Shown: positions 45,845-54,486, counted from the stretch's first letter. The stretch: DNA of 64,000 nt from Treponema sp. (GCA_024402505.1 JAKSTP010000005.1:22822-86821); one strand, 5' to 3'. Notes: generated by a model from the sequence alone, not told the origin. A program made the numbers and translations.

Positions 45845-46266
45845 AGCTTTTTCCAATGGCTTTCGGAAACTGTCCAGGAAACTACATTGTTTTCTTTAGC
45901 CAATTGGATATCTGCTAGTCTGAATACTTTAAGATTTCTAATAAACCCTTTTTCCGGAATGTGGATTTTGGAAGAAGGGTTTTTTATTGTGGCAAGAATT
46001 AAATCAGCTTTGAATGAATTACCTGTCTGTGTAAAAATTTCTACGGTGGAAATAATTTTATTTTCTATAATCTGGGGAGACTCTATAGTAGTTTTTGAAA
46101 TGTCCTTTATAAAATCTTGTGTAAGATCAGGAGAGTCTTGGAAAAAATAATATAAGGGCATTGATGGAAAAAGATTGATTTCCTTCTTGTTGTTTTCCAT
46201 TAATAAATCAGAAATATATTTTTTCAGGAGAAGTTCATCATTAGGATTTGGAATAATTGCCCTCAT
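45841..46266 (-). CDS. Hypothetical protein, 141 aa
   Basis: Not recognised. The 141-residue product has no signal peptide or membrane helix. It reads as a helical N-terminal half (LLLKKYISDLLMENNKK) and a mixed C-terminal half ending VVSWTVSESHWKKL. It is convincing as a gene because it fills the space between topA and the next start, has a start codon that places -10 box TATACT (46278-46273) six bases upstream, and its codons look like its neighbours'. There is no Shine-Dalgarno. It is transcribed towards topA. A small regulatory or adaptor protein is possible, but nothing names a function. Confidence 0.6.
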   Translation of the reverse strand: MRAIIPNPNDELLLKKYISDLLMENNKKEINLFPSMPLYYFFQDSPDLTQDFIKDISKTTIESPQIIENKIISTVEIFTQTGNSFKADLILATIKNPSSKIHIPEKGFIRNLKVFRLADIQLAKENNVVSWTVSESHWKKL

Positions 46267-46312
46267 GGTTTTAGTATAGTTCTTTATTTAAAAATATTGT
46301 AGTATATAGAAG

Positions 46313-48118
46313 ATGAAAAAGCCTATTGAATTATGGAAGAAACTTAACGACACTCAGAAATTTCTTATAGTTTCTATTCCACTTGCAGTTATTATTTTTT
46401 TTCTTATTAAACCTTATATCGGTACCCAGTCTTCAAAGGTTCCTCTTTTAACCCTATCAAACAGTGAATTTACTTATTCAAAAGCACTTTCCGTTCAGGC
46501 TCAAAAGGGTATTGTACAGAAAGGCCGTTATGCAATCTTTAAATTTACTGATAAACAGATTGAAGATCTAGAAACTACTTCTAAATATGACAGAACACTT
46601 TCAATGACTTTTCTTTTTGAAGAGCTTGGTGACTATACAGAAAACAATTTTAAACTTTCTTATCTTTTTGATTCAGATTTTGATGAGAAAGGAAATTATA
46701 AAAATGTTTATACTGAAAGAGTTGAAGTTTCTGGTAATCTTTGTGATATCACTTATGGTAAAATTGCAATCATTTCTTTTGCACTTCCAAAGATTGAAAA
46801 TCAGGATAAGGTAAAAATTCCTAAAGGTTTTACTTTCAGTACACAGGAAAAAACTAAACTAACAAGTATTTCTGCGCTTCCGGCTGTAACAGGTTATTCT
46901 GGTTTATCATACAACTTTCCTTCAAACGGTGGGAAACTTTCAAAATATGAAGAGTCTGTGGATTTTTCTGGAAGTGAATTTGTTTTCCCTGCATATGAAA
47001 CTGCTTCTTCCAATATGCCGACAATTAATATAAATCTTGCAAATACTTCATCAGAAACCTCAGAGATTTACAAAGATTTTGAACAGAAACGGATTGAACT
47101 TTCCATAGGCGGAGAAAACTTCACTTTGAAAACTGCCCCAGGACAATCTGAAATTAAAATTCCTGTTTTGCCATTAAAAAATCCTTTTTCACTTGTAGAA
47201 ATAAAATCTGGGGCTGAATATATTTCAGGCATTACAATGTCATCCACAGTTCCAAATTATAAATCTAAAACAAACGGAAAAGTTCTTATTCCTTATCCGG
47301 CTGATCCGGGCCTTATTTTGAACTGGTCTTCTTCAAAATGGCGAAATCCAGACTACGAACTTTTCTCCTGGGATCGATTTCCAAATTATCTGATTTTTGA
47401 TTTTAAGAATTATGCAGTGCAGTCAAAGTACCTTGGAAGACTGGCATTTTTTATAGAAAAAGAGGGGTATAAAGGAAGACTTCTTACAAATGAAGAACTT
47501 AGCGGAAAACATGATTATAATGCTCACGATTATTCTGCTGAAAGTCTGGCAAAATTTTTTACAAAAGCAAAAAAAGATCATTTCCTTTTGAATAATGAAG
47601 AAGAACTTTTAAAGGAAATTCTTTTGCACAATAAAGTCATCCTTGAATCAGGAGACGGTTTTACTGCAGGGGAAGGTTGTATTCTTTCTATTTCACAGGA
47701 ATCCAATGGCTGGCTTCGTGACAGACTTTTTGCTCACGAGGGATGGCATATGTTCTACTTCAGTGATGAAGAGTTCCGTAATTATATTACTGCCTGTTAT
47801 TATACCTGTGATGCAAAATCCTTGAACTTCCTTATTGATTATTTTAAGTCTCAGGAAAGTCTTGGATATGATACAACCGATGATTACCTTATGCAGAATG
47901 AGTTTATGGCATATCTTTTGCAGCAGCCTCAGAGTCAGGTGGCAGATTATTTTGTAAGTCTTGCAGAGCGGGGAAGTGTAATGAAATATACAAAAGCACT
48001 TTCTGATTATGTAAAAGAGACTAAAGGCACCTATTTTGAAGACGCTTCAAAGATGATTAATGATTACTGCTTCGACCGTTGGGGAATTACCGGCGGAAAT
48101 ATCTGTCTTATCCGTTAA
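46313..48118 (+). CDS. Membrane-anchored putative zinc metallopeptidase (HEGWH)
   Basis: Protein of 601 aa with one N-terminal membrane helix (about residues 18-36, FLIVSIPLAVIIFFLI) and a large extracytoplasmic part. Residues about 50-340 look beta-rich with no known fold. Near the C-terminus, H475-E-G-W-H479 is a zinc-protease HExxH motif. N529-E530-F-M-A-Y follows 51 residues later, a spacing and context that fit the third, glutamate ligand of gluzincins. Helices follow. The substrate is unknown; the environment is divergent from the 141-aa gene. No Shine-Dalgarno is seen and the upstream 12 bases are AT-rich promoter-like sequence. Confidence 0.72.
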   Translation: MKKPIELWKKLNDTQKFLIVSIPLAVIIFFLIKPYIGTQSSKVPLLTLSNSEFTYSKALSVQAQKGIVQKGRYAIFKFTDKQIEDLETTSKYDRTLSMTFLFEELGDYTENNFKLSYLFDSDFDEKGNYKNVYTERVEVSGNLCDITYGKIAIISFALPKIENQDKVKIPKGFTFSTQEKTKLTSISALPAVTGYSGLSYNFPSNGGKLSKYEESVDFSGSEFVFPAYETASSNMPTININLANTSSETSEIYKDFEQKRIELSIGGENFTLKTAPGQSEIKIPVLPLKNPFSLVEIKSGAEYISGITMSSTVPNYKSKTNGKVLIPYPADPGLILNWSSSKWRNPDYELFSWDRFPNYLIFDFKNYAVQSKYLGRLAFFIEKEGYKGRLLTNEELSGKHDYNAHDYSAESLAKFFTKAKKDHFLLNNEEELLKEILLHNKVILESGDGFTAGEGCILSISQESNGWLRDRLFAHEGWHMFYFSDEEFRNYITACYYTCDAKSLNFLIDYFKSQESLGYDTTDDYLMQNEFMAYLLQQPQSQVADYFVSLAERGSVMKYTKALSDYVKETKGTYFEDASKMINDYCFDRWGITGGNICLIR

Positions 48119-48126
48119 AATAAGAA

Positions 48127-48146
48127 AGTCACCTTTCTAGGTGACT
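48127..48146. terminator. Bidirectional hairpin between HEGWH gene and tRNA-Arg
   Basis: AGTCACC (48127-48133) pairs with GGTGACT (48140-48146) over a six-base loop. Downstream on the minus strand the sequence is TTCTTATTTT, a fair U-tract for the tRNA transcript; on the plus strand it is only CTTAAAAA. It serves mainly as the tRNA terminator. Confidence 0.6.
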
Positions 48147-48154
48147 CTTAAAAA

Positions 48155-48229
48155 TGACGCTTGCCTGGCTCGAACAGGCGACCTATTGCTTAGAAGGCAA
48201 TTGCTCTAATCCAGCTGAGCTAAAGCGCC
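48155..48229 (-). tRNA. tRNA-Arg (anticodon TCT)
   Basis: Read on the minus strand, GGCGCTT (from 48229) pairs with AAGCGTC (ending 48156) with one G-T wobble; the discriminator base is A. The anticodon stem ATTGC/GCAAT holds loop CTTCTAA, giving anticodon TCT for AGA arginine codons, common in an AT-rich genome. The T arm has GTTCGAGCC. CCA is not encoded. Confidence 0.93.
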
Positions 48230-48239
48230 AACTAGGTTT

Positions 48240-48268
48240 ATAATAGCAAAAAAAGGCCTTTTTGTCTA
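48240..48268 (-). promoter_or_regulatory. Promoter of tRNA-Arg overlapping the sufU stop
   Basis: TAGACA (48268-48263), a 17-base spacer and TATTAT (48245-48240) lie just before the tRNA. The TAG of the -35 box is the sufU stop codon. The spacer contains the palindrome AAAAAGGCCTTTTT. Confidence 0.6.
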
Positions 48269-48688
48269 TAGACCAAGCATTTCCTTCATGGTTCTCCAGC
48301 CAAGCATTGCACATTTTACACGGGCCGGCATGTGAGAAATATCCTGAAGGGCAGCTGCTTCATCAAGGTTTTCAAGCTCTTCTTCAGTAACTTCGCCTTT
48401 TATCATACGGTCAAAAATATCGGCAAATTTTTTTGCTTCTTCTTCAGTTTTTCCAATAAGAAGATCAATCATCATGTCACAGGAAGCCTGGGAAATTGCA
48501 CAGCCTGAACCAGTGAACCATCCGTCTGAAATTTTTCCGTCTTCTACTTTAAGATTAAGGGTGATGTTGTCGCCACAGGAAGGGTTTACTCCATTGCAGG
48601 AAAATGTAGCACCTTCTTTTTCCACTTTATGCATAGGATTAAGATTGTGTTCATTTAAAATTTCACGGTAAAGTTCTTTTGTATCCAT
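48266..48688 (-). CDS. sufU: SufU-type Fe-S/sulphur-transfer protein
   Basis: IscU-fold protein of 140 aa. The three zinc/cluster cysteines are present: NPSCGD, SGCAIS and RVKCAML. The insertion between the second and third cysteine (IGKTEEEAKKFADIF...) is typical of SufU, which in Firmicutes takes sulphur from SufS through a zinc ion rather than acting as a classic scaffold. It is the last gene of sufCBDSU, 17 bases after sufS. Its stop codon doubles as the -35 element of the tRNA-Arg promoter. Confidence 0.93.
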   Translation of the reverse strand: MDTKELYREILNEHNLNPMHKVEKEGATFSCNGVNPSCGDNITLNLKVEDGKISDGWFTGSGCAISQASCDMMIDLLIGKTEEEAKKFADIFDRMIKGEVTEEELENLDEAAALQDISHMPARVKCAMLGWRTMKEMLGL

Positions 48689-48705
48689 GTTTTTTTCCTA
48701 AAAAT

Positions 48706-49929
48706 TTAGTCTTTATAGCCCATCCAGTTTCTAATTTTTCTAACTTTTTCTACAAAAGTATACACTTCATCTTCAGTGTTGTAAAAATATAGACTGGCAC
48801 GGGCAGTTGAAGGAAGATCCAGATAAGCTCCTAATGGCTGAGCGCAGTGATGTCCTGCGCGAATACAGATTCCTTCGCTGTCCAAAACTGAAGCTGTATC
48901 ATGAGGATGAACTCCATCAATATAAAATGATACAATTCCTGAATGTTTAGAACTGTCTTTAGATCCCAAAAGATGAACATAAGGAATGGAACTCATTTCA
49001 TTCATCAAAAGGGCTGTGAGTTTTGCATCATGTTCTTTTATGTAATCAAGAGTTACTTCTTCCTTTAGATATTTCATTGCAGCGGCCATTCCAACAGCAC
49101 CGCCAGCATTTACAGTTCCTGCTTCAAATTTGTGAGGAAGTTCGGCCCAGGTTGCATCTTCACGGGTAACGTATTCAATCATTTCGCCGCCCCTAAGGAA
49201 TGGAGGCATGGCTTCAAGAAGAGCTTTCTTTCCGTAAACAGCACCAATTCCAGTAGGACCGCAGAGTTTGTGGCCTGAAAGAACGAAGAAATCTGCATCA
49301 ATATCCTGTACGTCAACTTTCTGATGTGGAGAACTTTGAGCTCCGTCTACAACCATTACAGCACCGTTTTTATGTGCAATGGCTGCAATGTGTTTTACAT
49401 CGTTTGTAATGCCAAGAACATTACTTGTTTGGGTAACTGCTACTATCTTAGTTTTGCTGTTGATTTTTGAAAGTTCAGTTTCCGGAATTTCTGCAGTTTC
49501 TTTATCACATTCAAGGAAAACAAGTTTTGCTTTTTTTGCACGGCAAACCATCTGCCATGGAAGGATATTAGAATGGTGTTCCATAATTGAAACAGCAATT
49601 TCGTCACCTTCAGAAACATTTTCCATTCCGTAAGTGTATGCAATAAGATTCAGGCTTTCGCTGGCATTTCTTGTAAAGATGATTTCGCAGCTTTCCTTAG
49701 CATTTAAAAAATCTCTTGCAACTTCACGGGCATTTTCGTAGGCGTCAGTAGCACGTACAGAAAGATCATAAAGGCCTCGAAGAGGATTTGCATTGTTTTT
49801 TTTGTAGAAATCCGTAATAGCATCAAGAACAACCTGAGGACGCTGACTGGTAGCGGCATTGTCAAAATATATCAGATTCTTGTTTTCTTCTGTTTCAAAG
49901 AAGGGAAAATCTTTTCTGAAATCTTTCAT
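48706..49929 (-). CDS. sufS: Cysteine desulfurase SufS
   Basis: Class II PLP-dependent desulfurase (407 aa). K221 in LSGHKLCGPTG binds PLP and C362 in RAGHHCAQP on the short loop is the nucleophile; DNAATSQRP and MEHHSNILPW are family blocks. It supplies persulphide to SufU and the SufBCD scaffold. The start overlaps the sufD stop as ATGA, so the two are translationally coupled. Confidence 0.96.
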   Translation of the reverse strand: MKDFRKDFPFFETEENKNLIYFDNAATSQRPQVVLDAITDFYKKNNANPLRGLYDLSVRATDAYENAREVARDFLNAKESCEIIFTRNASESLNLIAYTYGMENVSEGDEIAVSIMEHHSNILPWQMVCRAKKAKLVFLECDKETAEIPETELSKINSKTKIVAVTQTSNVLGITNDVKHIAAIAHKNGAVMVVDGAQSSPHQKVDVQDIDADFFVLSGHKLCGPTGIGAVYGKKALLEAMPPFLRGGEMIEYVTREDATWAELPHKFEAGTVNAGGAVGMAAAMKYLKEEVTLDYIKEHDAKLTALLMNEMSSIPYVHLLGSKDSSKHSGIVSFYIDGVHPHDTASVLDSEGICIRAGHHCAQPLGAYLDLPSTARASLYFYNTEDEVYTFVEKVRKIRNWMGYKD

Positions 49930-51035
49930 AATCCAGCTTCCTTATCAAGATATTCTTCAATTTTAGTCATTGTACCTTCGTGATCAATAAGATTTGCAAC
50001 ATCAATGATTTTTGCACGGCTAATCATGCGTTCGGCTTCATCCTTTGGAATACCACGTGTCTGCATGTAGAAAAGCATATCATCACTAAGACGACCGATT
50101 GTTGCTCCGTGTTCACCTTCAACGTCTTCTTCATCACAAAGAATCATTGGGATAGAGCGGTTTACAGCTTTAGGCGAAAGGAGAAGTGTTTCTTCAATTT
50201 CGTTTCCTTTTGCACCACAGCAGCCTTTCTTAAAATCAATTGTACCGCGGTAAACTTTTGTTGCTTCGTCTTTAAGTGTTCCTGCAACTGACATTGAACA
50301 TTCTGTTTTTTTACCACTATGGTTATGACAGCAAACGTAATTCATGTCGATTTTCTGGCTGTCTTTTCTAAAGTAAGCTGTATTGGATTTATAAGTAGCT
50401 TTATAATCACTTAAATCTGTATAAGCACCAGTGATTACATTTTTGGCACCCAGCTGAAGTTCAGTGTATACAACAGAAGCATTTTCTCCACAGACATTTT
50501 CAGTTGAATCAATATGATAATATCCGTTTTTCAAAAGCTGAACTTTACATATGTGGATTTTTGAATCAGCTTCAGCAAAACATTTTGTTCGTATAAGATT
50601 TACGCCATCTTCAGATTCACTTTCAGAAACAAGAATAACTTTTACTTCTGAACCAGAAAGGGCATGAATGATTTGAGTAGAAGCGGTGTATCCTTTAGAT
50701 TTTACAGAAATTACAACAGGATCACTTTCTTTTTTAGAAGCTTCAATAATCAGTGTGTCTTTAGAAACCAGTTCAGATACATCGTTTTCATTTACTTCTT
50801 TATACTGAATACCAAGTTCAGAAGTTTTATTGAAAACTGCAGATAAAGGTGTTTTGAGAGCAGTAGTAAAATCTTTTTCATCAATAATCTTTATACTGTC
50901 TGGTTTTGAAAGAATATTGTATTCTGCATTTGTAAAATTGATGCTGTTGTCAAATTCATCTTCTAAACGGGCCTTGTTCATTCGAAGCCAGGTCCATGTA
51001 AGGGCAGGGCTGTTATTCAAAATCAATTTACTCAT
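49926..51035 (-). CDS. sufD: Fe-S assembly protein SufD
   Basis: Scaffold partner in the SufBC2D complex (369 aa). The beta-helix core shows ENASVVYTELQLG and the conserved terminal block GRLSDDMLFYMQTRGIPKDEAERMI. The N-terminal region is divergent, as usual for SufD. The start shares a base with the sufB stop. It lacks the catalytic cysteine set of SufB, and acts in iron acquisition and complex stability. Confidence 0.93.
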   Translation of the reverse strand: MSKLILNNSPALTWTWLRMNKARLEDEFDNSINFTNAEYNILSKPDSIKIIDEKDFTTALKTPLSAVFNKTSELGIQYKEVNENDVSELVSKDTLIIEASKKESDPVVISVKSKGYTASTQIIHALSGSEVKVILVSESESEDGVNLIRTKCFAEADSKIHICKVQLLKNGYYHIDSTENVCGENASVVYTELQLGAKNVITGAYTDLSDYKATYKSNTAYFRKDSQKIDMNYVCCHNHSGKKTECSMSVAGTLKDEATKVYRGTIDFKKGCCGAKGNEIEETLLLSPKAVNRSIPMILCDEEDVEGEHGATIGRLSDDMLFYMQTRGIPKDEAERMISRAKIIDVANLIDHEGTMTKIEEYLDKEAGL

Positions 51036-52450
51036 TACATTGCCCCCTTCATTTCAAGACGAATAAGATTGTTCATTTCTACTGCATATTCCAAAGGAAG
51101 TTCTTTACTAACAGGATTAGCAAAGCCTGAAACAATCATACTTTTAGCTTCATCTTCAGGAATGCCGCGGCTCATAAGATAGAATACTGCTTCGTTAGAA
51201 ATACGGCCGATTTTTGCTTCGTGTCCAACATCGCTTGAATCATTCATTACCTGCATGGCCGGAATTGTATCGGAACGACTTTCACTGTCCAACATAAGAC
51301 TCTGACAGCTTACACTTGCCTTGGAGTTTTCTGCTTCTTTTCCAATGTATACAGCAGAACGGTAGATGGATGTTCCACCGCCTTTAGAAATAGATTTAGT
51401 GGTTATAACACTTGATGTATTTGGTGCAAGATGAATCATTTTTGCACCGGTATCAAGATTTTGTCCGTTTCCGGCAAATGTAACTCCTGTAAATTCAGAT
51501 TTTGCGTTACGGCCCACAAGATCACTTTCCGGATAAAGATATGAAACGTGGCTTCCAAAGCTTCCTGAAACCCATTCAATGCTTGCATTTTCTTCAACCT
51601 TTGCTCGTTTAGTGTTCAGGTTGTACATGTTTTTAGACCAGTTTTCGATAGTAGAATATCGAAGATGGGCACCTTTTTTTACGAAAAGTTCTACACAGCC
51701 GGCGTGAAGGTTTGCAACATTGTATTTTGGTGCAGAACAACCTTCAATAAAGTGGAGGTCAGCTCCTTCATCAACAATAATAAGTGTGTGTTCAAACTGA
51801 CCGGCGCCTTTTGCATTAAGACGGAAATAAGACTGAAGAGGGAAAGAAAGCTTTACACCTTTTGGAACATAAACGAAAGAGCCTCCAGACCATACGGCAC
51901 CGTGTAAAGCTGCGAATTTATGATCTTTAGGAGTTACAAGGGTCATAAAGTATTCTTTTACCATTGGACCCCATTCTTCGCTTTTTAGAGCTTCTTCAAA
52001 TCCAAGGTAAATTACTCCCTGTTTAGCTACCTCATCCTGAACGTTATGATAAACAAGTTCAGAGTCAAACTGAGCACCAACACCAGCCAGGGACTTTCTT
52101 TCTGCTTCAGGAATACCAAGTTTTTCAAATGAATCCTTAATATCCTGAGGAACATTTTCCCAGGTGTTTGCCATGTCAGTTTTTGGTTTTACGTAGGTTG
52201 CAATGTTTTCCATATGGAGTTCAGAAATATCAGGACCCCAGTCCGGAGTTTTAAGCATATTGTAAACTTCCAGAGATTTGAGTCGGAATTCACGCATCCA
52301 TTCCGGATCGCCTTTTTCTTCTGAAAGTTTAGTTACAATTTCAGGAGTAAGGCCGGATTCCATGCGGTAATAGTCCTTCTCATTTTCTTCATAACGGAAG
52401 TCGTAAAGAGTTCGGTCTATATCTTTAATATCAGTTTTATCGTTATTCAT
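51035..52450 (-). CDS. sufB: Fe-S assembly protein SufB
   Basis: Main scaffold of the SUF complex (471 aa). Typical blocks are GAVWSGGSFVYVPKGVKL, FIEGCSAPKY, SLMLDSESRSDTIP and KIGRISNEAVFYLMSRG. The N-terminal LTPEIV...MREFRLKSLEVY is normal for the family. The length matches E. coli SufB (495) and Firmicute SufB (about 465). It lies 18 bases after sufC. Confidence 0.96.
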   Translation of the reverse strand: MNNDKTDIKDIDRTLYDFRYEENEKDYYRMESGLTPEIVTKLSEEKGDPEWMREFRLKSLEVYNMLKTPDWGPDISELHMENIATYVKPKTDMANTWENVPQDIKDSFEKLGIPEAERKSLAGVGAQFDSELVYHNVQDEVAKQGVIYLGFEEALKSEEWGPMVKEYFMTLVTPKDHKFAALHGAVWSGGSFVYVPKGVKLSFPLQSYFRLNAKGAGQFEHTLIIVDEGADLHFIEGCSAPKYNVANLHAGCVELFVKKGAHLRYSTIENWSKNMYNLNTKRAKVEENASIEWVSGSFGSHVSYLYPESDLVGRNAKSEFTGVTFAGNGQNLDTGAKMIHLAPNTSSVITTKSISKGGGTSIYRSAVYIGKEAENSKASVSCQSLMLDSESRSDTIPAMQVMNDSSDVGHEAKIGRISNEAVFYLMSRGIPEDEAKSMIVSGFANPVSKELPLEYAVEMNNLIRLEMKGAM

Positions 52451-52468
52451 TATATATTCTTTGACTAA

Positions 52469-53215
52469 TTATTGTTTGCTGCCTAAAAAAGCTTCAAATC
52501 CCTTTTCATTTATTTCTTTAACAAGACTGCCATCACCAGTTTTAATAATCTGGCCTTTAACGATGATGTGTGTATAATCAACATTTAAAGATTCAAGGAT
52601 TCTGGTAGAGTGGGTGATGATTAAAAGACCACCATTCTGTGTTTTCTGATATTCATTGATTCCTTTTGAAACAAAACGAACGGCATCAACATCAAGTCCA
52701 GAGTCTGTTTCATCAAGAATAGCAAAATCTGGTTTAAGCATAAGAAGCTGAAGAATTTCACTCTTTTTGCGTTCACCACCAGAAAAACCAACATTTAAGT
52801 CGCGGCTTGCGTAAGATGGATCCATATTAAGAAGTTCCATTTTTGCCTTAAGTTCTTTCTGAAACTGGAATAATTTCACATGCTCTCCAGTTTTATGCTG
52901 AATAGCCTGTCTGATAAAATTTTCAACTGAAATGCCAGGTACTTCAAGGGGCTGCTGGAAAGACATAAACATTCCAAGTTTTGCACGCTTGTCTGTAGAT
53001 TCTTCAGTAATATCTGTATCTTTGAATATGATTTTACCGTCAGAAACTTTGTAAACAGGGTTACCCATAAGTGTATTGCCCAGTGATGATTTACCGGCAC
53101 CGTTTGGCCCCATAAGAACATGAGTTTCTCCAGGATTGATTGTAAGGTTCAGGTTGTTTAGAATCTGTTTACCTTCAATTCCGGCGCACAAATTCTGTAC
53201 ATTCAATAAAGACAT
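52469..53215 (-). CDS. sufC: Fe-S assembly ATPase SufC
   Basis: Soluble ABC-type ATPase (248 aa) that drives conformational change of SufB-SufD. Walker A is GPNGAGKSS at residues 36-44, the signature is FSGGERKKSEI, Walker B is FAILDETDSGLDVDA, and the switch histidine is in ITHST. First gene of the operon, with GGGG upstream of the start and a leader of about 24 bases from the mapped promoter boxes. Confidence 0.96.
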   Translation of the reverse strand: MSLLNVQNLCAGIEGKQILNNLNLTINPGETHVLMGPNGAGKSSLGNTLMGNPVYKVSDGKIIFKDTDITEESTDKRAKLGMFMSFQQPLEVPGISVENFIRQAIQHKTGEHVKLFQFQKELKAKMELLNMDPSYASRDLNVGFSGGERKKSEILQLLMLKPDFAILDETDSGLDVDAVRFVSKGINEYQKTQNGGLLIITHSTRILESLNVDYTHIIVKGQIIKTGDGSLVKEINEKGFEAFLGSKQ

Positions 53216-53245
53216 AATAACCCCAATAATAATTATTCTATATAT

Positions 53246-53274
53246 AATATAGTGAAAATTTATGGAAAATTCAA
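53246..53274 (-). promoter_or_regulatory. Promoter of the suf operon
   Basis: TTGAAT (53274-53269), a 17-base spacer and TATATT (53251-53246) are seen, 31 bases before the sufC ATG. No obvious IscR or Fur box could be read beside it, so regulation is unknown. Confidence 0.6.
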
Positions 53275-53282
53275 TAAAACCA

Positions 53283-53317
53283 GTTTATAATCCTACTAGT
53301 CTTCTAGGATAATAAAC
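53283..53317 (-). terminator. Long hairpin enclosing the EIIC stop codon
   Basis: GTTTATAATCCTA (53283-53295) and TAGGATAATAAAC (53305-53317) form 13-base arms with one mismatch and a nine-base loop that contains the EIIC stop. The minus-strand tail is T-rich (TGGTTTTATTG). Probable, weak terminator placed just before the suf promoter. Confidence 0.5.
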
Positions 53318-54384
53318 TTTTTCTGCAAAATAGTAAGAACAAACCCAAGAATAAAGCCTAGAATCATAGCAATGCAGAATTCACCAAAACCAGGACCAAA
53401 AAAGGCTACACAGGTAAGGAATGAAGGGAAGGTGAAGGAAATACAGTGTGTTCCTGCCCATCCAATAATTGCTCCACCAATACTACCAGCTATACATGCT
53501 GCAATAAATGGGCGTACAAGTGGCACGTTAATAGTATAAAGAGCAGGTTCTGTTACACCAAGGGCACATGAAAAACTTGATTGGAAAGCATTTCGTTTTT
53601 TTTCAATATTTTTATACATCAATCCAATAGCAAGACTAGCTCCACATTGTCCGTAAACTGCAGCACCTAAAAGCGGCATAATCACATCGTATCCGTTTAC
53701 ACTGATGTTGTTTAATGCAACAGGAACTAAAGGCCAGTGAGCTCCAATTACTACCATTGGCTGAATAAAGAAGCCCATGAAAGCTCCTGCAAGAACAGCA
53801 TTTTTATCATAAATCCAGAAGAATGCTTTTGTAAGTACATTTCCAATCATTGTTCCAATTGGTCCAAAAACAAGAAAAGTTACTGGAAGCACAATAATCA
53901 TACAGCAAACAGGTTTCAAAAAGGATCTGATTGCTTCCGGTAAAAATCGGTCACAGGGTTTTTCTACAAAATGGAGAAGACCAACCCCTAAAAGCACAGG
54001 AATTACACTGGAATGATAGATGGCAGATTTTACTGGTAATCCTAAAAATGAAAGTTGATTGTTATTTTCAAGAATAGCTAAAAGATCTGGATAAAGCATG
54101 GAAACTGGAATTAAAAGTGCGATATATGGATTACAGTTCCATTGTTTTGCGGCAGAAAAGCAGAGGAAAAACGGCAGAAAATAGAAAAATCCGTCGCCAC
54201 AGGCAAAGAAAATTTTATAAAGGCCTGATGCTGTATCAACAGCACCACTTTGGGCAAGAAGAATCATTATAGATTTGATTATACTGGCCGCTGTAATGAT
54301 AGAAATAAATGGCATGAATATACCTGAAATCTGATCGATTATTGTTTTGTAAAGTGACTGTTTATTTAAGTTTTCTGTACTCAT
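53296..54384 (-). CDS. PTS EIIC-domain permease, glucose/beta-glucoside family
   Basis: Membrane permease (362 aa) with about ten hydrophobic segments. GVTEPALYTINVPLVRPF corresponds to the GITEPALYG signature of the glucose/beta-glucoside EIIC family. The EIIB (cysteine-bearing) and EIIA (histidine-bearing) domains normally fused or adjacent are absent from this protein and from the window, so it must use partners encoded elsewhere or act as a plain transporter. Start at 54384, with a TATACT -10-like box (54396-54391) only six bases upstream and no Shine-Dalgarno. Substrate unknown. Confidence 0.85.
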   Translation of the reverse strand: MSTENLNKQSLYKTIIDQISGIFMPFISIITAASIIKSIMILLAQSGAVDTASGLYKIFFACGDGFFYFLPFFLCFSAAKQWNCNPYIALLIPVSMLYPDLLAILENNNQLSFLGLPVKSAIYHSSVIPVLLGVGLLHFVEKPCDRFLPEAIRSFLKPVCCMIIVLPVTFLVFGPIGTMIGNVLTKAFFWIYDKNAVLAGAFMGFFIQPMVVIGAHWPLVPVALNNISVNGYDVIMPLLGAAVYGQCGASLAIGLMYKNIEKKRNAFQSSFSCALGVTEPALYTINVPLVRPFIAACIAGSIGGAIIGWAGTHCISFTFPSFLTCVAFFGPGFGEFCIAMILGFILGFVLTILQKKFIILED

Positions 54385-54452
54385 GTCATTAGTATAATGA
54401 AAGTGCTAGATTTGTTTAATAATTTTTCTATTTGAGAATTGTATAAATAACT

Positions 54453-54486
54453 AAAAAAAAAGACCACCGTTTGTAACGATGGCCTT
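54453..54486 (-). terminator. Intrinsic terminator of the AspT-family gene
   Basis: On the minus strand a 12-base stem (54486-54475 with 54471-54460, two G-T pairs) with a three-base loop is followed by a T9 tract. It isolates the transporter from the EIIC gene. Confidence 0.85.

Noticed and set aside
48155..48229. tRNA-Arg as an integration site of a mobile element
   Set aside because: No integrase, repeat copy of the tRNA 3' end or foreign-looking genes nearby.
48248..48262. AAAAAGGCCTTTTT palindrome downstream of sufU as a terminator
   Set aside because: Pairing would leave no loop; the sequence is better explained as the spacer of the tRNA-Arg promoter.
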